DNA of 64,000 bases, taken from the NCBI GenBank assembly GCA_019925095.2, contig CM034408.1, forward strand, positions 4,961,001 through 5,025,000, written 5' to 3'. The translations under genes were made by a program, and so were the position numbers. The stretch comes from Dendrolimus kikuchii (lineage: Eukaryota > Arthropoda > Insecta > Lepidoptera > Lasiocampidae). This document shows, one piece after another, positions 9,721-21,743 of the stretch. The notes beneath the pieces were generated by a model. That model was not told the DNA's origin, did no database searches, and saw only the letters and a program-made list of their open reading frames with translations. Each line of letters opens with the position of its first letter. Within the stretch, counting starts at the first letter, position 1.

Positions 9721-10226
9721 CCAAAAAATATAAGTTCTTACGTTCGAATTTCATGCGACGACGGTCGCGTGGTCAGGCCGGCTTATTATTATACGTCTAA
9801 TTTAAACGGAATAGATAATTATTAATCACACATACAATAACGAAATTAATCTGCACTCCCCATTTTAGGAGCATTATGAAATTATGACAACAGTGAAAAT
9901 GTTTTATTTTCATTGAACTTTGAATTGAATGTAATCAGTACGGTACGGGACACAGCGGAGGGACGTCGCGTCGCGTTTTCCCAATTGCCCATTTTCCGCT
10001 GCGAAAAGTTGAACTGTTTTGAAATGTTTGTTTGAATTCTATTGTTGTATAATTCAGTGTAAAGTGATTCATTAGTGCCCTTTGAATTAGAAACAAGGAT
10101 TTTAATTAATGGAGTAGTTAGTTTAGTATTTATGGTAAGTTTTCTGAATTACCTTTCTACGTTTCATTTTAAATTTATTTATGTGTTATATGATTAATTT
10201 GAAAAAGAATCGCCAAAATCGGAGCA
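9721..10226. other. Spacer, nothing recognised
   Basis: No gene seen. A short GC-rich patch with GTCGCGTCGCG lies near 9965. Confidence 0.45.
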
Positions 10227-10285
10227 AATATCTCAGCACTCATATTCATCCCAAAACAATTTTTGTAATATATATAATAAAAATA

Positions 10286-10361
<76 letters not shown>

Positions 10362-10406
10362 CGTTAAAAAAAATTGTTTTGGGATGAATATGAGTGCTGA
10401 GATATT
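10227..10406. repeat. Fold-back element: 38-bp inverted repeats around a TA run
   Basis: The left arm (10227-10264) and right arm (10369-10406) are perfect inverted copies containing CTCAGCACTCATATTCATCC. Nearly all of the interior is (TA)n, about 10290-10355. It may be a MITE with an expanded TA core or a hairpin-driven duplication. No target duplication is evident. Confidence 0.8.
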
Positions 10407-10410
10407 ATAT

Positions 10411-10456
10411 CCAGCCATAATTCAATATATATATATATATATTGAATTATGGCTGG
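10411..10456. repeat. Perfect 46-bp palindrome with TA centre
   Basis: CCAGCCATAATTCAAT is mirrored exactly around (AT)n. A further imperfect inverted pair, CTATATCTTAC / GTAAGATATAG, lies at about 10460-10509. Confidence 0.85.
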
Positions 10457-10544
10457 TTCCTATATCTTACTATTTATGCCTTACCAAATGAATGGTCGGT
10501 AAGATATAGTAACCGGCCATTAAATAAAAGTCATTAGTAAAAAT

Positions 10545-10685
10545 ATTTATGACTATAGTCTTTCTAAACATTTATTTTACTTTTGACAGCTCTATGACGG
10601 ATCAATTAGTAATCTCCTAATGCGTTACCAACTCGATTTGTTATAAAAATCGACTTCACTTATAAATAAGTTTTAATCAATTTAA
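10545..10685. repeat. Dispersed repeat also found at 14.3 kb
   Basis: The run with CATTTATTTTACTTTTGA and ACTCGATTTGTTATAAAAA recurs at 14278-14425 and partly near 28580. Family unknown. Confidence 0.6.
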
Positions 10686-10714
10686 CTTATCTATGTATCT
10701 TTGCTAAAAATATT

Positions 10715-11050
10715 ATATCGTTAGTCTCGCTAAAATTCGAGAATGGCTGGACTGATTTGGCTAATTTTGGTTTTGAATTATTTGTGGAAGTCCAGGGAAG
10801 GACTAGATATGAAAAAAATGCTTGGTATACAGAAAAACAACAATTTCGCTTTCCCTTAGAAACTAATCCTACCTATCAAACATATTTTGATGTTCGTCCC
10901 GTCGTTTAGAAATCAATTAAATTTAAAAGTGGTTCAGAAAACAAATAAAATTTTAAGTGAAGTTTGTTTTCATTTTTATGGTTTTGAATGTCAAATGTCT
11001 GATGTTCGTTCTGTCGTTCAGAAATCAACGTTTTTTATTTGTTGATTCTT
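10715..11050 (+). mobile_element. Non-autonomous repeat copy, Helitron-like
   Basis: Shares ATGGCTGGACTGATTTGGC and the downstream GTCCAGGGAAGG region with the inverted copy at 58.6-59.05 kb, which ends in CTAG. Its own 3' end is not clear. Confidence 0.5.
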
Positions 11051-11333
11051 GCACTTATAATAATTGCGGTATTATTTTTCTTAAAGTAGAACATTTTTTA
11101 TCTTATATCGATTACTTTTGATTTATTTACGTATTACGATGACTTAATACTCGGTGAGTACTCACAGAACATCACTATTACGTCACTCACAACAATAAAT
11201 TACGACAATTATGTCATTTGTTTCATATGGGCTTTACTGTCAAGAAATATGTAACTCGATAGACGTGCAAACGTTAAAATTTCGATTCGCCTAAAGTTTT
11301 TATACACGCACACATAAATTATTACATCATGGA

Positions 11334-11334
11334 T

Positions 11335-11418
<84 letters not shown>
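11334..11418. repeat. (TA)n microsatellite
   Basis: About 85 bp of alternating TA with a single TG interruption near 11351. Confidence 0.95.
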
Positions 11419-11424
<6 letters not shown>

Positions 11425-11861
11425 AACAATATTTAAGAACATGACAAAAAAGCACTACCTGCAACATAGTGATATTATCAGCGGGGTAAAATGTATAGAG
11501 TGAAGATGAACTCGTGATGTAATTATTAAAATTTAAGTAAATAGTATTTCGTGGGTAAACAATGACATAGCGTTGGTGTAAACAAGTGCCTACCTATGTA
11601 ATTAATTGCTTGTGGCGGTAGTCTTTACACCAACTCTACACCGATTTTATGTGGAAATCGTCTATTGCGAAGCTTACCCCTAAGAGTGATAATACAGTTT
11701 TGTAACGACTGTAAAAGCGTTCTACAAGAATCAAAAACAAACTGGTAGATTAAATCAGCACATACGGTATGACTAAATAAAAGAAAAAAATATATGGAAT
11801 AATTTTGAACCAGATTATTATTTTAATAGAAAAATACAATTAAATACTAAAACTCTTATCC
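11419..11861. other. Spacer, nothing recognised
   Basis: AT-rich, no ORF or repeat recognised. Confidence 0.45.
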
Positions 11862-12176
11862 GTGCAGGAACGGAGAAAGAATACAATTTCCTGCGGCCGG
11901 GCGGCCTGTCGTAAGAGGCGACTTAACAACCCACAGCTAGGTGGTAGGGCATTTGCCTGACTGGATGGCTACCACCCCTGGTCTAAAGTATGTCGCCATA
12001 ACAACCTTGAGTTGTGTTCCGGCATTAGTGACCAGGTTCCAGTTTCCCTTAAGAGAGCAGCAGCGCATTTGCAGCAACTTGGTGTTGTAAATGTCCATAG
12101 GCGATGGTAACCGCTTTCCATCAAGTGGGCCGTCTGCCTGTCTGCTGATCTCCTGCAATAAAAAAAAAAAAAAAAA
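11862..12176 (+). mobile_element. Poly(A) short retroelement, family S
   Basis: A ~310-bp unit running from ATCCGTGCAGGAACGGAGAA to CTCCTGCAATAAA plus an A17 tail. It includes the invariant GTCGTAAGAGGCGAC, GGTGGTAGGGCATTTGCC and CCATAGGCGATGGTAACCGC. It has no ORF or clear Pol III boxes and may be a SINE or the 3' tail of a LINE. There are 11 copies or parts in the window, which makes it one of the commonest repeats here. Confidence 0.8.
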
Positions 12177-12383
12177 CTATAGTATGAAAAATAACCCTAA
12201 AATTAAAAACTAGAACTAAATAAAAAAGGAGAGCATAATTATAGATAAATTATTGGTCCCGAACCACTGTCACTTACCGAACTTGTGGAATATTAATAGG
12301 TCGCTCGAAAAAATCAAAACCCTTAAAATTCAAATTTGGAACTGAAACTTTCAGACATTAGTAAATTAAAAAAAATATGAGCG

Positions 12384-12446
12384 ATCTGTTGCTCGTGCCT
12401 ACCCTGCAAGGGAACTGGCGTGAAGTTATGTATGTATGTATGTTTT
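12384..12446 (+). mobile_element. RTE-family 3' end only
   Basis: Only the last ~60 bp of the RTE family (GGGAACTGGCGTGAAGTTATG followed by ATGT repeats): a strongly 5'-truncated insertion. Confidence 0.75.
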
Positions 12447-12679
12447 AAATTTCAAATTATTAACTGAAACTTTCAGAAACTTATTTTTTATTTTTTTGTG
12501 TATAAAATTATACCGTAACGAGAAAAAAATTTTGGCGATTTTTGAAATCTTAAAAAATTTGGAGCTACCTTTAATTTTTTTTTGAGCTGTCCTTTGGAGG
12601 AGTTCTTAAAACATCAACAACTAACACTTTTTTACTCGAGACTCAAAAAAATGACTGTTTTTTGCGCCACCCTAATAAA

Positions 12680-12870
12680 TATATAAATATTACAAACAGG
12701 TAAAGTTTGTGATGTTGTAGGGGGTAATCTCTGGATCTACTAAACCGATTTTAAAAATTCTTTTACTGTTGGAAAGCTATATTAACAGGGAGTGTCATAG
12801 GCTATATAACATGACGCTATATACCACGGGAGCGGCACAGAGCGCGGGTGATTCCGCGCTGGGCCGCTAG
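12680..12870 (+). mobile_element. Divergent Helitron-like element
   Basis: The core (AATCTCTGGATCTACTAAACC, GGAAAGCTATATTAACAGGG) is a diverged version of the short Helitron-like family. The end is GGGCCGCTAG (CTAG at 12867-12870). Confidence 0.6.
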
Positions 12871-13369
12871 TAAATATATATAATTATGTCAAGTATTCAT
12901 AAATTGACATTAGCTAGATTCCCAAATTTTACAATAATAAAGAAAGAAAATTGATGTGCTTTTTCTATTTTTCATCGATTTTCATTGTATTGAACTTCTA
13001 TATCGTACGATTATAAACAAGTTGATTTGAGCATAACGCACGATAATGGCTGATAAGTTAATATTGAATAGATATTGTATCTAATTGTTACGGTTTATGC
13101 AGTAATTGAGTTATTTATGCCACCAATAATTTTCTATTACGATAATTTTCCGCTCCTTTATATCAATGTCAGAGAATAAAGTTAATTAATTATTGATTAC
13201 ATTAATCTATATATTATATTTTTATTGACGGTATCGAGTTTTTACAATGATTTTAAATGTGAGAAGAAATCACGGCGGCCAATTTGGATCAGCAGAATTG
13301 GAAAATGCAGCTTTAAAATTTTTTGTCTATCTGTTTGACTTTAGAGCTTCACGTGAAAACTACTAAAAG
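12871..13369. other. Spacer, nothing recognised
   Basis: No ORF or repeat identified. Confidence 0.45.
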
Positions 13370-13550
13370 ATAGATAGTAGTAGTATAGATAGATAACACT
13401 TGAATGTACACCATTCCAAAAAAACTTACGAACTAGTTTTATTCTGATTGTGTACAAGGGACGGTCTTATTGCTAGAAAGCGATCTCTTCCAGAAAACCC
13501 GTGGCAGAAATATTAGTGATATGAAGTGGCGATGGTGGTATATATAATTA
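13370..13550 (-). mobile_element. CR1-like LINE 3' UTR fragment with GATA-type tail
   Basis: A GATAGATAG start (tail on the opposite strand) is followed by GTACAAGGGACGGTCTTATTG and AAGCGATCTCTTCCAGA. The same order is seen in the 20.37-20.95 kb copy, where CR1-like coding sequence is attached. Confidence 0.6.
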
Positions 13551-13635
13551 TAGTATGATTATTTACTGTATGGGTCCCGCTCTGCTGTTGTAGTTTGGTT
13601 TTCAAGGTAAACACGCAAGTCTGATGAATATGTAT

Positions 13636-14149
13636 TGTTACACACCGACAAAGAAATGCGCACACCTACCGGTCGTAAAAGCGCGGTTTATTGCCTTCCC
13701 GGATTTAGGAATTCTTTTGTTTGCTTTGTGTTTAAAATTTGTAATTAAAAAAACATGCTATTGTTTTTCTACTTGTTTCATGGCCATCATTAGTGTCGAA
13801 CTAATCCTTATTGTTATTGTTTTCGACTTTGTTGGGCGTTCGCAGGTGTGCAAATTATATTTTCTTGGAAGAACTCAGCCCACGAGCTTCCATTGTGTAT
13901 TGTATAGCTGAGTATAAAGGAATGCCCGAACAGAGAGATCGGCAGTCGAGCGAAGATTACGATACGAGTAAGACGTACATTCGACAAGCGATATTGTGAC
14001 GGACTTTGCGTGTGTTATTGAATCGTGCAGTTTGTACTAGTAGTGTCTAGTTATATTTGTATCTATGTTATACGTGTTTGTATAGTTCTAATAAATTCTT
14101 ATAGTAACTCCAACGGCATTTTAATTCGAGTCCTGCGTAACTCGTAACA
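13636..14149 (+). repeat. Solo LTR, family TGTTAC (514 bp)
   Basis: Begins TGTTAC, ends GTAACA, flanked by the 4-bp duplication GTAT (13632-13635, 14150-14153). TATAAA near 13914 and AATAAA near 14091 are in promoter and polyadenylation order. This best-bounded copy defines the family. No internal gag/pol region for it exists in the window. Confidence 0.88.
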
Positions 14150-14419
14150 GTATTTTACTGAGTTTGCGAACTGATTTGATACAGTACATAAAATAATGTG
14201 GTTATAATAAAAGTGCTGACAATAGGGAAATGTGCGGTTGTAAACCGTACACTTCACTTAATAATAAATATATACAACTATACTATACCTTTTCCAAGCA
14301 TTTATTTTACTTTTGAAAGCTCCAGTACGGATCAATTAATAATGTCCAAATGCGTTAGCGACTCGATTTGTTATAAAAAAACGACTTCATTTATAAATAA
14401 GTTTTAATCAATTTTACTT

Positions 14420-14972
14420 TGGATTCACGTAAAAACTACTGGGCAGATTTCGATGCGGGTTTCGCTGAGCGACAGCACATGCTTAGACTTAAAATGTCGT
14501 GTACTGTTTATCCCGGAAATCCCGCGGGATTTTTTCTAGGAATGATGATAGCCAGGTGGTAGGGCATTTGCCCGACTGGATGGCTACCACCCCTGGTCTA
14601 GAGTATGCCGTCATAACAACTTTGAGTTGTGTTCCAGCATTAGTGGCCAGGTTCCAGGCTCCCTTAAGAGAGCAGCAGCGCATTTGTAGCACCTTTGGTG
14701 TTGCAAATGTCCATAGGCGATGGTAACCGCTTTACATCAAGTGGGCCGTCTGCTTGTCTGCTAAACTTCTACAATAAAAAAAAATATATTTTTTGTCCCA
14801 GGAATCCTACGGGAATTTTTCCAGGACCGGTTTGTTGTTGTTCCGGTGCATAAAAATTACCATATGCCGACACAGTTTTCACTAAAACGATACTATATAC
14901 GATACTTTGTGTCCCGGGAATGCCGGGGTATTTCAAATCAAGCGTGGACGAAGCCGTGGACATATCCTAGTT
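14420..14972 (+). mobile_element. Helitron-like family B copy, interrupted
   Basis: Family B sequence to about 14529 and from about 14790, ending near CCTAG (14968-14972). A 5'-truncated family S element sits between. Confidence 0.6.
14530..14786 (+). mobile_element. Family S element nested in family B
   Basis: Starts within the family at AGCCAGGTGGTAGGGC and ends in an A-rich tail. It is younger than the element it splits. Confidence 0.78.
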
Positions 14973-15489
14973 TCAGCATAAAAACATGCAAATTAATACG
15001 AGTGATACAATATTACAATTTGATACGTATACAGCCAATTAAATTAGAAAGGTTTCCACACTGGATCTGTGAAATTAACAAAACAATAAAAAAAAATGTT
15101 TTATTAAATTTTGTTAGGTTTTCCTTTAATTAATTTTACTGTAATAACAAAGGACCTTTGTGAATTGACAAGGCTTCGGACCAGCTGTAGGCAAAGATTT
15201 AAGTTTGCTACCCTGCGGGTTGTATGCTTAGAAGTGTCTTGAGGTTTCTTTAACCGGTTTCGGTTACAGCAACCTCTGTTTGTTATGAATAATTGAGCTC
15301 TAGTTTTAGAGATATTGTCGTGAAGAATGATGGAACATTCTAGTTGGTTTAAGGAGTTTCAGAAAAATGTATAAGATTTTGGAAGAAAAAGACAAGGACG
15401 AATACATGTTAGAAAGGGATAGATGATGAACAAAAAAACGAAATAACGAAATGAAAATCCAAATTCTAGAATAGAGGGAACACGTCACT
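14973..15489. other. Spacer, nothing recognised
   Basis: No gene. CTACCCTGCGGG near 15210 and GGTTTCGGTTACAGC near 15260 are unassigned. Confidence 0.4.
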
Positions 15490-16035
15490 AATAACGTCGT
15501 TATTTTCGATCACACAACGCTCAAAACGACCTATGTCAAGAGGTAGGTCGGCTAACCGTTCCACTTGGGTTTACAATTGTAACGCCGGCAAGCCTGTTCC
15601 ACTTGAACGGGGAAAATAGTGGTCGTGAGCATGGTCGTTGTGAGTCCCTAATGGAACGTAGCTTAAGAACGCTACGACATCTTTTTTTTTGTTTATTATT
15701 AAACCTCGCACTGCAGTGGTATACCGTTAGGCATTATTTCACTGATGCAGCTGGGAAGAGAGCGATTTTTTTCTTTCAATTTCGTCACGAGCTTTTTTGG
15801 ACATAATTTCTGTCATCATGTTGTTGACGTTGTCCCAATTTTCTTAATTTTTTTGCATTATATCCAATATTGTAGTTGCTGTTATGTTGGCACCTAAATT
15901 TGTTTGGGCTGTCCTTCTCGGCTCTTCCCATCTTTCGCATTCTAAAATAGTATGCGACGCGGTGTCCACTTTTTCGCAGTATGGGCATGTGTCTACTTTC
16001 CTAATCCTGAATAAGTAGTCCTGGAAGCAGCCATG
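15490..16035 (-). pseudogene. R1-like LINE C-terminus and 3' UTR
   Basis: On the minus strand, about 15790-16035 reads HGCFQDYLFRIRKVDTCPYC, then an EKVDTASHTILECERWEE segment. This is the same HGCF...C..C...H...C knuckle as the element at 67-1032 but a different family. One in-frame stop interrupts it. The downstream noncoding part (15490-15660) is shared with 35795-36030. Confidence 0.8.
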
Positions 16036-16186
16036 GCCAAGCCACGGGATCTAAAACAGAGTTACTGCACCATGAAGTTCTAGTATGCAAAATTAGTACA
16101 AACCCAGGGAAGCAGGGCTGTATCACTACGTAAAGCAGAGGTGAACCCCCGTAAACAGCGGCCCTCTACCACTCTAATATTAATAC

Positions 16187-16653
16187 TGATACAACCTAGG
16201 CACCGACAAAGACAAATTCCACGTACAGATTTGTAGAAGCATATTTATTACCCGTCGGCATTTGAACTAATAACTAGTAACATTGAAACTATTGTAATTC
16301 TTTTATGATCGTCTTCTTTTGTTTACTTATTTATTGGCATACGTTTCTAGAAAACAGTCTATTGTTGTATTGTAATCATTAGCCAGGTGTTACGGATTTT
16401 AAAGTACAAGCTGATTCTAAGAAATTCACATTGCATTTGTGCAGTATAAAACGATGGCCTGATTGAGGGAGGGGTGGCAGTCGAGCGGGAACCACGACCA
16501 AAGCGAGACGTGTGTACTACAACCGGGTATCTAATAGTGACGGACTTTGCGCGTTTTATTGAATTACGACCTTCTTATACGTGTTTGTATAGTTCTAATA
16601 AAGTCTATAGTAATTCTAACGGTATTTTAATTTGAGTCTCGCAAGTCGTTACA
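16187..16653 (+). repeat. Solo LTR, family TGTTAC (467 bp)
   Basis: Starts TGATACAACC, ends GTTACA, 4-bp duplication ATAC (16183-16186, 16654-16657). TATAAAA near 16445 and AATAAA near 16600 are present. Confidence 0.87.
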
Positions 16654-17114
16654 ATACTGTCCCAGGTGTAACAGGGTCATACAAGAAAGGGATAACTAAG
16701 ATAAGTATCCAACTTATCGCTTATGGATGAGATACGTGTTCGATGCAATCATTTATCTGTCAACCACATGACTCTAACGTGGCGATAAGTGTGTATTTAT
16801 ACATTGGAAAAATTGGAAAATACTTTTTTCTTTGACTCATGACAACAGTGGATACTTTTATTAGATATCTCGACGTAAGTCGATAGTTTAGATGGCAGAC
16901 AGTGTTTTTGATAAGTTGCGATAAGTTATGATAAGTAGTTGGCAGATTTGCTGTTACGAACAAACATTCTTTTGCCTTTTAGAAGTAGTGGATGTATGAT
17001 GTATGGATGTACTAAAACATATAAATATGACATCCAGAAGAAAAAATAATTTCAATTAAGTCCACCACGAACAAATTACGGGAAAAAATATCATGTTTAA
17101 AGATGTGTAATAAT
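16654..17114. other. Spacer, nothing recognised
   Basis: A short AGATAAGT/GATAAGT-rich stretch is the only pattern seen. Confidence 0.4.
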
Positions 17115-17722
17115 AATAATAATAACCCGCAGGGGGGCTTTGTGGCGAAGCCTTAGGTGAGTAGCGACACCTCTTACCTGACTCCGAGGGCCTTGCCTTG
17201 GCCAGCCGGCTCGGAGTGGAGATCGCTAGAGCTAAGACTCAAGCTCCAGGGGTGGAAGTGATAAATGGCCTAACGTCGGAAGTAGCTTCGGTGAACCTGC
17301 AGCCCACCTCTCGACACCCCTTAGCCACTCACACCCATGTTGCCCCTGTCTTTATGGCATTTTTTAGGGCCCATGCAGGGAGTGGTGAGTCACCGTCTGC
17401 CCATTTTTCCATGTTCCCTGAACATGGCGACAGGCAGACGCCATAATCCCCATATTCCCAGACCCCTAATACCATTAGCAGTTCACCACAATAAACCGGT
17501 ACTTTTTTGTCCTCATTTTCCACAATAGTCCTACACTGGCCGGGGCTTGTCCTTGGGTGCATTACTATATGGTGTAGACAGGGATAATCGCCGGTCAGTG
17601 TCACGCTACTTTTACATCAAATTTGTCAAGGGGCCTCTACGTATTGGCCTTCCCATGGCCCCACGCAAGCCCCCCAAAAGTCCGGGCCATTTTTAGGGCC
17701 CGTGGTCTTGAAAGACATAGAG
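17115..17722 (+). other. GC-rich island flanked by AATAAT runs, unassigned
   Basis: About 600 bp of GC-rich DNA begins after (AAT)n and ends before TATAATAATAATA. The composition and trinucleotide tail suggest the 3' end of a LINE, perhaps I- or R1-like. Its short ORFs (82 and 91 codons) match no family I know. Confidence 0.35.
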
Positions 17723-18099
17723 TATAATAATAATATTTTTATATTGACACCTAAACTAGGCCAAGCCCGTCTCTTAGCCTGTGTCAGTCCCTTCCAGCGA
17801 CTTAAGAACTACCACGTGAGTGTGTAACAATTTTAGTAAGTAAGTTAAGTAATCGAAAACAGAGAGTTACAAAGATAATGTGTAGTTATTTAATAAATTG
17901 CCAAACGAGTTACAAAAATGTATTTTTTTTTTTCAATATTAAAGTCGAAAACTTAATTGACGACAGACGACTGCATAGCGCCACATTAGTTTTAAGATTT
18001 GCATTGTGTTAGTTAATCATTATTTTTAATCTCATTGTAAATGAACTCATGTTCTTGTGGGACATAGAAGTTCTTTAAACCTATTCACATCTATAATAT
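17723..18099. other. Spacer, nothing recognised
   Basis: No ORF or repeat identified. Confidence 0.4.
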
Positions 18100-18584
18100 T
18101 GTTACGAGTCGCGAGACTCGAATTAAAATGCCGTTAGAATGACTATAGAGTTTATGAGAACTATACAAACACGTATAACACAGGTACAAATAAAACCGAA
18201 CACAACAAGTCCAAACGTAATGCAGAAGGTCGTAATTCAATAGAACGCGCAAAGTCCGTCACTCATTAGATTCCCGATTGCAGTACAGACGTCTCGCTTC
18301 GCTCCTGGTTATCGCTCGACTGCCTCCCGCCTCCATCAGGTCATCGTTTTATACTGTGCAACTGCAATGTCCTCGTATCTAAGTCGAATTAATCCGACAC
18401 ACCTAGCTAATGACCGCCATAAGAGATTACAATACAACAATGGGCTGTTTGCCAATAAGTAAACAAAAGAAGACGACCATAAAATAATTTCAATGGTATT
18501 AGTTTAAATGCCGACGGGTAATAAATGTGCTTTGTTTCAGATATGCTGGTGGATTTTGTTTTTGTCGGGACCTGAGTCGTAACA
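18100..18584 (-). repeat. Solo LTR, family TGTTAC (485 bp)
   Basis: Reverse orientation, judged by the CCGTTAGAAT and AATTAAAATGCCG end lying at the left. 4-bp duplication ATAT on both sides (18096-18099, 18585-18588). Confidence 0.88.
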
Positions 18585-18762
18585 ATATTATAAAAATCTA
18601 AACAGGTCGTGTCTGTCTATTGAAGCAATCTAAGGTAAACAACTGGAACAGACTATGTAAAAGATGAAGAACATGATGCAATTATTTTAGATTTCTTGTC
18701 TATTTGTTCGAGCAAGAGGACATAACGTATGGTTTTCATTTTTCATTCATTATTTGTAATAT

Positions 18763-19618
18763 TTGTAATCATTGTTGTAAGCACCTTGCTTTATGTGTAT
18801 GATGCCGTGCTTTTAGCCGAATCGCCATCAGAACTGCAAACACTAGTCACAATGATGAAAGATGACTGTCAGTCAAGAGGCTTACATTTGAATGCGAAGA
18901 AAACAAAGGTTATGGTTTTTGAAAGAGAAGAAACCAGAACGAATGCAAGGATAATGGTCGATGATGTTATGCTGGAGCATGTGAGTGAGTTTGTATATCT
19001 TGGATGTGCGTTTAGCAGGGATGGAAGGTACACCGCTGATATAGAAAGAAGAGTGAATTTAGGGAATAGTGTGAATGTAGCGTTAGGTAAACTTCTAGGC
19101 GCTAAGAACCTCAGCCAGAAGGCCCAGCTTGCCATACACCACGCGGTGCTGGTACCTACGCTCGCGTATGGAAGAGAGAGCATGAAAGTAGAGTAAACGC
19201 GGTTGAGATGCGAGCACTGCGCAAAATCTGCGGAGTGCCTCTCGCGGACCGCGTTCGTAATACCGAAATAAGAAAGAGAGTTGGTCTGAAAGAGAGTGTC
19301 GGGGTGAAGGTAAGGAAAGGAATGCTCCCGTGGTTCGGGCATGTGGAAAGAATGCATGATAAAAGAATGACTAAACAGATATACAATGCAAAAGTGGATG
19401 GATGCAGATGTCGTGGAAGGCCACGACACACCTTCCATGCTCAAATTGATCGTGTACTAGCAGAAGGTGATGTCAGGAGCCTTAAGAACAGACGAGCGTG
19501 CATGACAAGAGTTATGAATGTCAAAGAAGCAAGTGAGGTGTGTAAGAATAAGCCTAAATGGCGCTCTGCTGTTCGTGCCTACCCCGCAAGGGAACTGGCG
19601 TGAAGTTATGTATGTATG
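18763..19618 (+). pseudogene. Longest RTE-family LINE copy, reverse transcriptase fragment
   Basis: The copy enters at the RT palm. The active-site box reads YVYD (18792-18803) where YADD is expected, so it is catalytically dead. Downstream are VFEREETRTNARIM, VYLGCAFSRDGRYTADIERR and the Arg-rich C-terminus ending YPARELA. A 16-bp deletion near 19170, compared with the copy at 33.8 kb, shifts the frame. It ends in ATGT repeats and is bounded by a 12-bp duplication TATTTGTAATAT (18751-18762, 19619-19630). It is the best template here for the family. Confidence 0.88.
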
Positions 19619-19630
19619 TATTTGTAATAT

Positions 19631-20007
19631 GCTGAAAACACTTTTTTTTTTCATTTTACTTAAATGTACTGCTCGAGTCGTTTCTGGTACCGCTGTTTTC
19701 GTGTATTTTTAGATCAGCCGTAATTGAGAATAAAATATTAATGAAGGTCTTCCCTTATGAACTTAGTTAAATGAAATTTTTTTATGGCTTTGGGGTTCGC
19801 TTTCAGTTAACAAACTCACTAAATTATTGCTATTATTCATAACTTTATTAGTCTCATTTGGAAATACTACTTTCCATTAGAACATAGTACAGGTTAATTA
19901 CCTTTGAGACGCTTTTGCGGTTGTAGTTGTATTTATATATTTACAAAACTTCTAAACTTGAAATTTAAATTTCCTTAAAATTTAGCATTAAAAATTATAT
20001 TTAATTT
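19631..20007. other. Spacer, nothing recognised
   Basis: AT-rich, no gene seen. Confidence 0.4.
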
Positions 20008-21068
20008 TGTTAGGAGCTACAAGGGTCGAATTAAAATGCCGTTGGAAACAGTTCCAACGGCATAGTATATATAGCAACGGCATTTATAGTAATATAGAAT
20101 TTATTAGAACTATACGAACACGTATAACACACCGTACAAATATAATAACCAGTGCAAACTGCACGATTCAATAACACGCGCAAAGTCCGTCACTATATAG
20201 CTTATCGAATGTACACACGTCTTACTAGTAGTAGTAGTAGTATCGTAATCGTCGCTTGACTACCCCCCCCCCCCCCGTTCGGGCATTGTTTTACACTAAT
20301 CTGTACAATACAACAATAGACCGCGTGGACTAAAGTTTCCGACAAACCGTAATCCCCACACCTGCGGCCATAAACAAGTAGATAGATAGATAGATAGATA
20401 ACTCTTTTTGTACACCAATACAAATATGAACTTAAAGACTAAAATTATATCTAGTTATGTACAAAGGGCGGTCTTATCGCTAAAAAGCGATCTCTTCCAG
20501 ACAAACCCAGGAATGAATTGAGATGATAATGGCGATGGTGGTATACGTAGCATATAGTACAAAATACTTACATTTTAATAATAAATACATAAATGATATA
20601 TATATATGCAGAAATTTTATATATTACATAGATATATACTTAATATACATACCATACAAATACATATCTACAAAATATATAAATGTTTATAAGTGAATTT
20701 AAATATCATATTCCAACGGCAGGTAGTATTTTTTGATCATAGTTTTAAATATCGCTAGCGATTTTGCTTGTCTGATTGTAACAGGAAGCGCGTTCCAGAG
20801 CTGTATAGCTTTAACAGTAAAAGAATTGTTATAAAAAGTTGAGTTATGCGCAGGAGTGTTCAATTTAAGTTTAGTAGAACTGCGTAAATTATGAGAGCAC
20901 GAAAGAAATTCAAAATTTTGTTTAAGGTAATCAGGAGTATTAGGGACAAAGTACAATAACAATAGGCTATTGTCTAATTGCAAATTTTAAACACACAGTA
21001 AACAAAAGAAGTCCAAATGCGGGAAAGGTAATAAACCAGGTGTGCATTCACTTTGTCGCCATGTAACA
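20008..21068 (-). repeat. Solo LTR, family TGTTAC, split by a LINE
   Basis: Left part 20008 to about 20373, right part about 20955-21068. Ends TGTTAG and GTAACA, with near-matching flanks ATTT and ATAT. The G-run of the family is expanded to 14 C on this strand (20263-20276). The sequence AACGGCAT...ATGCCGTT near 20035-20060 is locally inverted. Confidence 0.78.
20374..20954 (-). pseudogene. CR1-like LINE C-terminus inside the LTR
   Basis: The minus strand encodes FVPNTPDYLKQNFEFLSC, then STFYNNSFTVKAIQLWNALP, then a terminal SLAIFKTMIKKYYL segment. This is the conserved tail of CR1/Jockey-type reverse-transcriptase proteins. The 3' UTR follows and ends in GATA repeats at 20374-20400. A homologous fragment lies at 27600-27840. 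The insertion postdates the LTR. Confidence 0.82.
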
Positions 21069-21282
21069 ATATTAATATTCATTATTTTAATATCGTTCAA
21101 TATTATTTGTTTCATATTAATTATCTGCCTATAAAAATATATAAAAAGTGTTCGTTTATTTATTTATGTGCTGACAGTACACATTTGTAATAACAAACGC
21201 AAAAACGTCACGAAGCTAATTTATCTGTGATATCTAATTAATTAATTATGTGTTTTTTGTAATTATTATAATACTTATAAAT

Positions 21283-21585
21283 ACATACATACATACATAC
21301 ATAACTTCACGCTAGTTCCCTTGCGGGGTAGGCACGAACAACAGAGTGCCATTTAGGCTTATTCTTACACACCTCACTTGCCTCTTTGACATTCATAACT
21401 CTTGTCATGCGCGCTCGTCTGTTCTTAAGGCTCCTGACATCACCTTCCGCTAGTACACGATCAATTTGATCATGGAAGGTGTGTCGTGGCCTTCCACGAC
21501 TTCTGCATCCATCCACTTTTGCATTGTATATCTGTTTAGTCATTCTTTCATCATGCATTCTTTCCACATGCCCGAACCACAAATA
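21283..21585 (-). pseudogene. RTE-family LINE 3' fragment
   Basis: ATAC-type tail at left, then the minus-strand C-terminal coding sequence to WFGHVERM. Truncated at that point. Confidence 0.83.
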
Positions 21586-21743
21586 CAATACAATACAATA
21601 TAAATACAAATAAAATATAATTGTTTGTATGCAAATCTTTATCATGTCAAGCACCAGACACTATTCAAAGTCACATAATTCTAGCCAAGGGTTGTTTAGT
21701 ATTTTCTAAGCTTTCGTGACTAGTACCTACACATAATACTACT

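Noticed and set aside
10233..11442. Tyr-Ile repeat ORFs
   Set aside because: Translation of TA microsatellites.
18869..19444. 191-codon minus ORF rich in Ser/Pro/His
   Set aside because: Antisense of the RTE fragment; the same antisense frames recur at every RTE copy.
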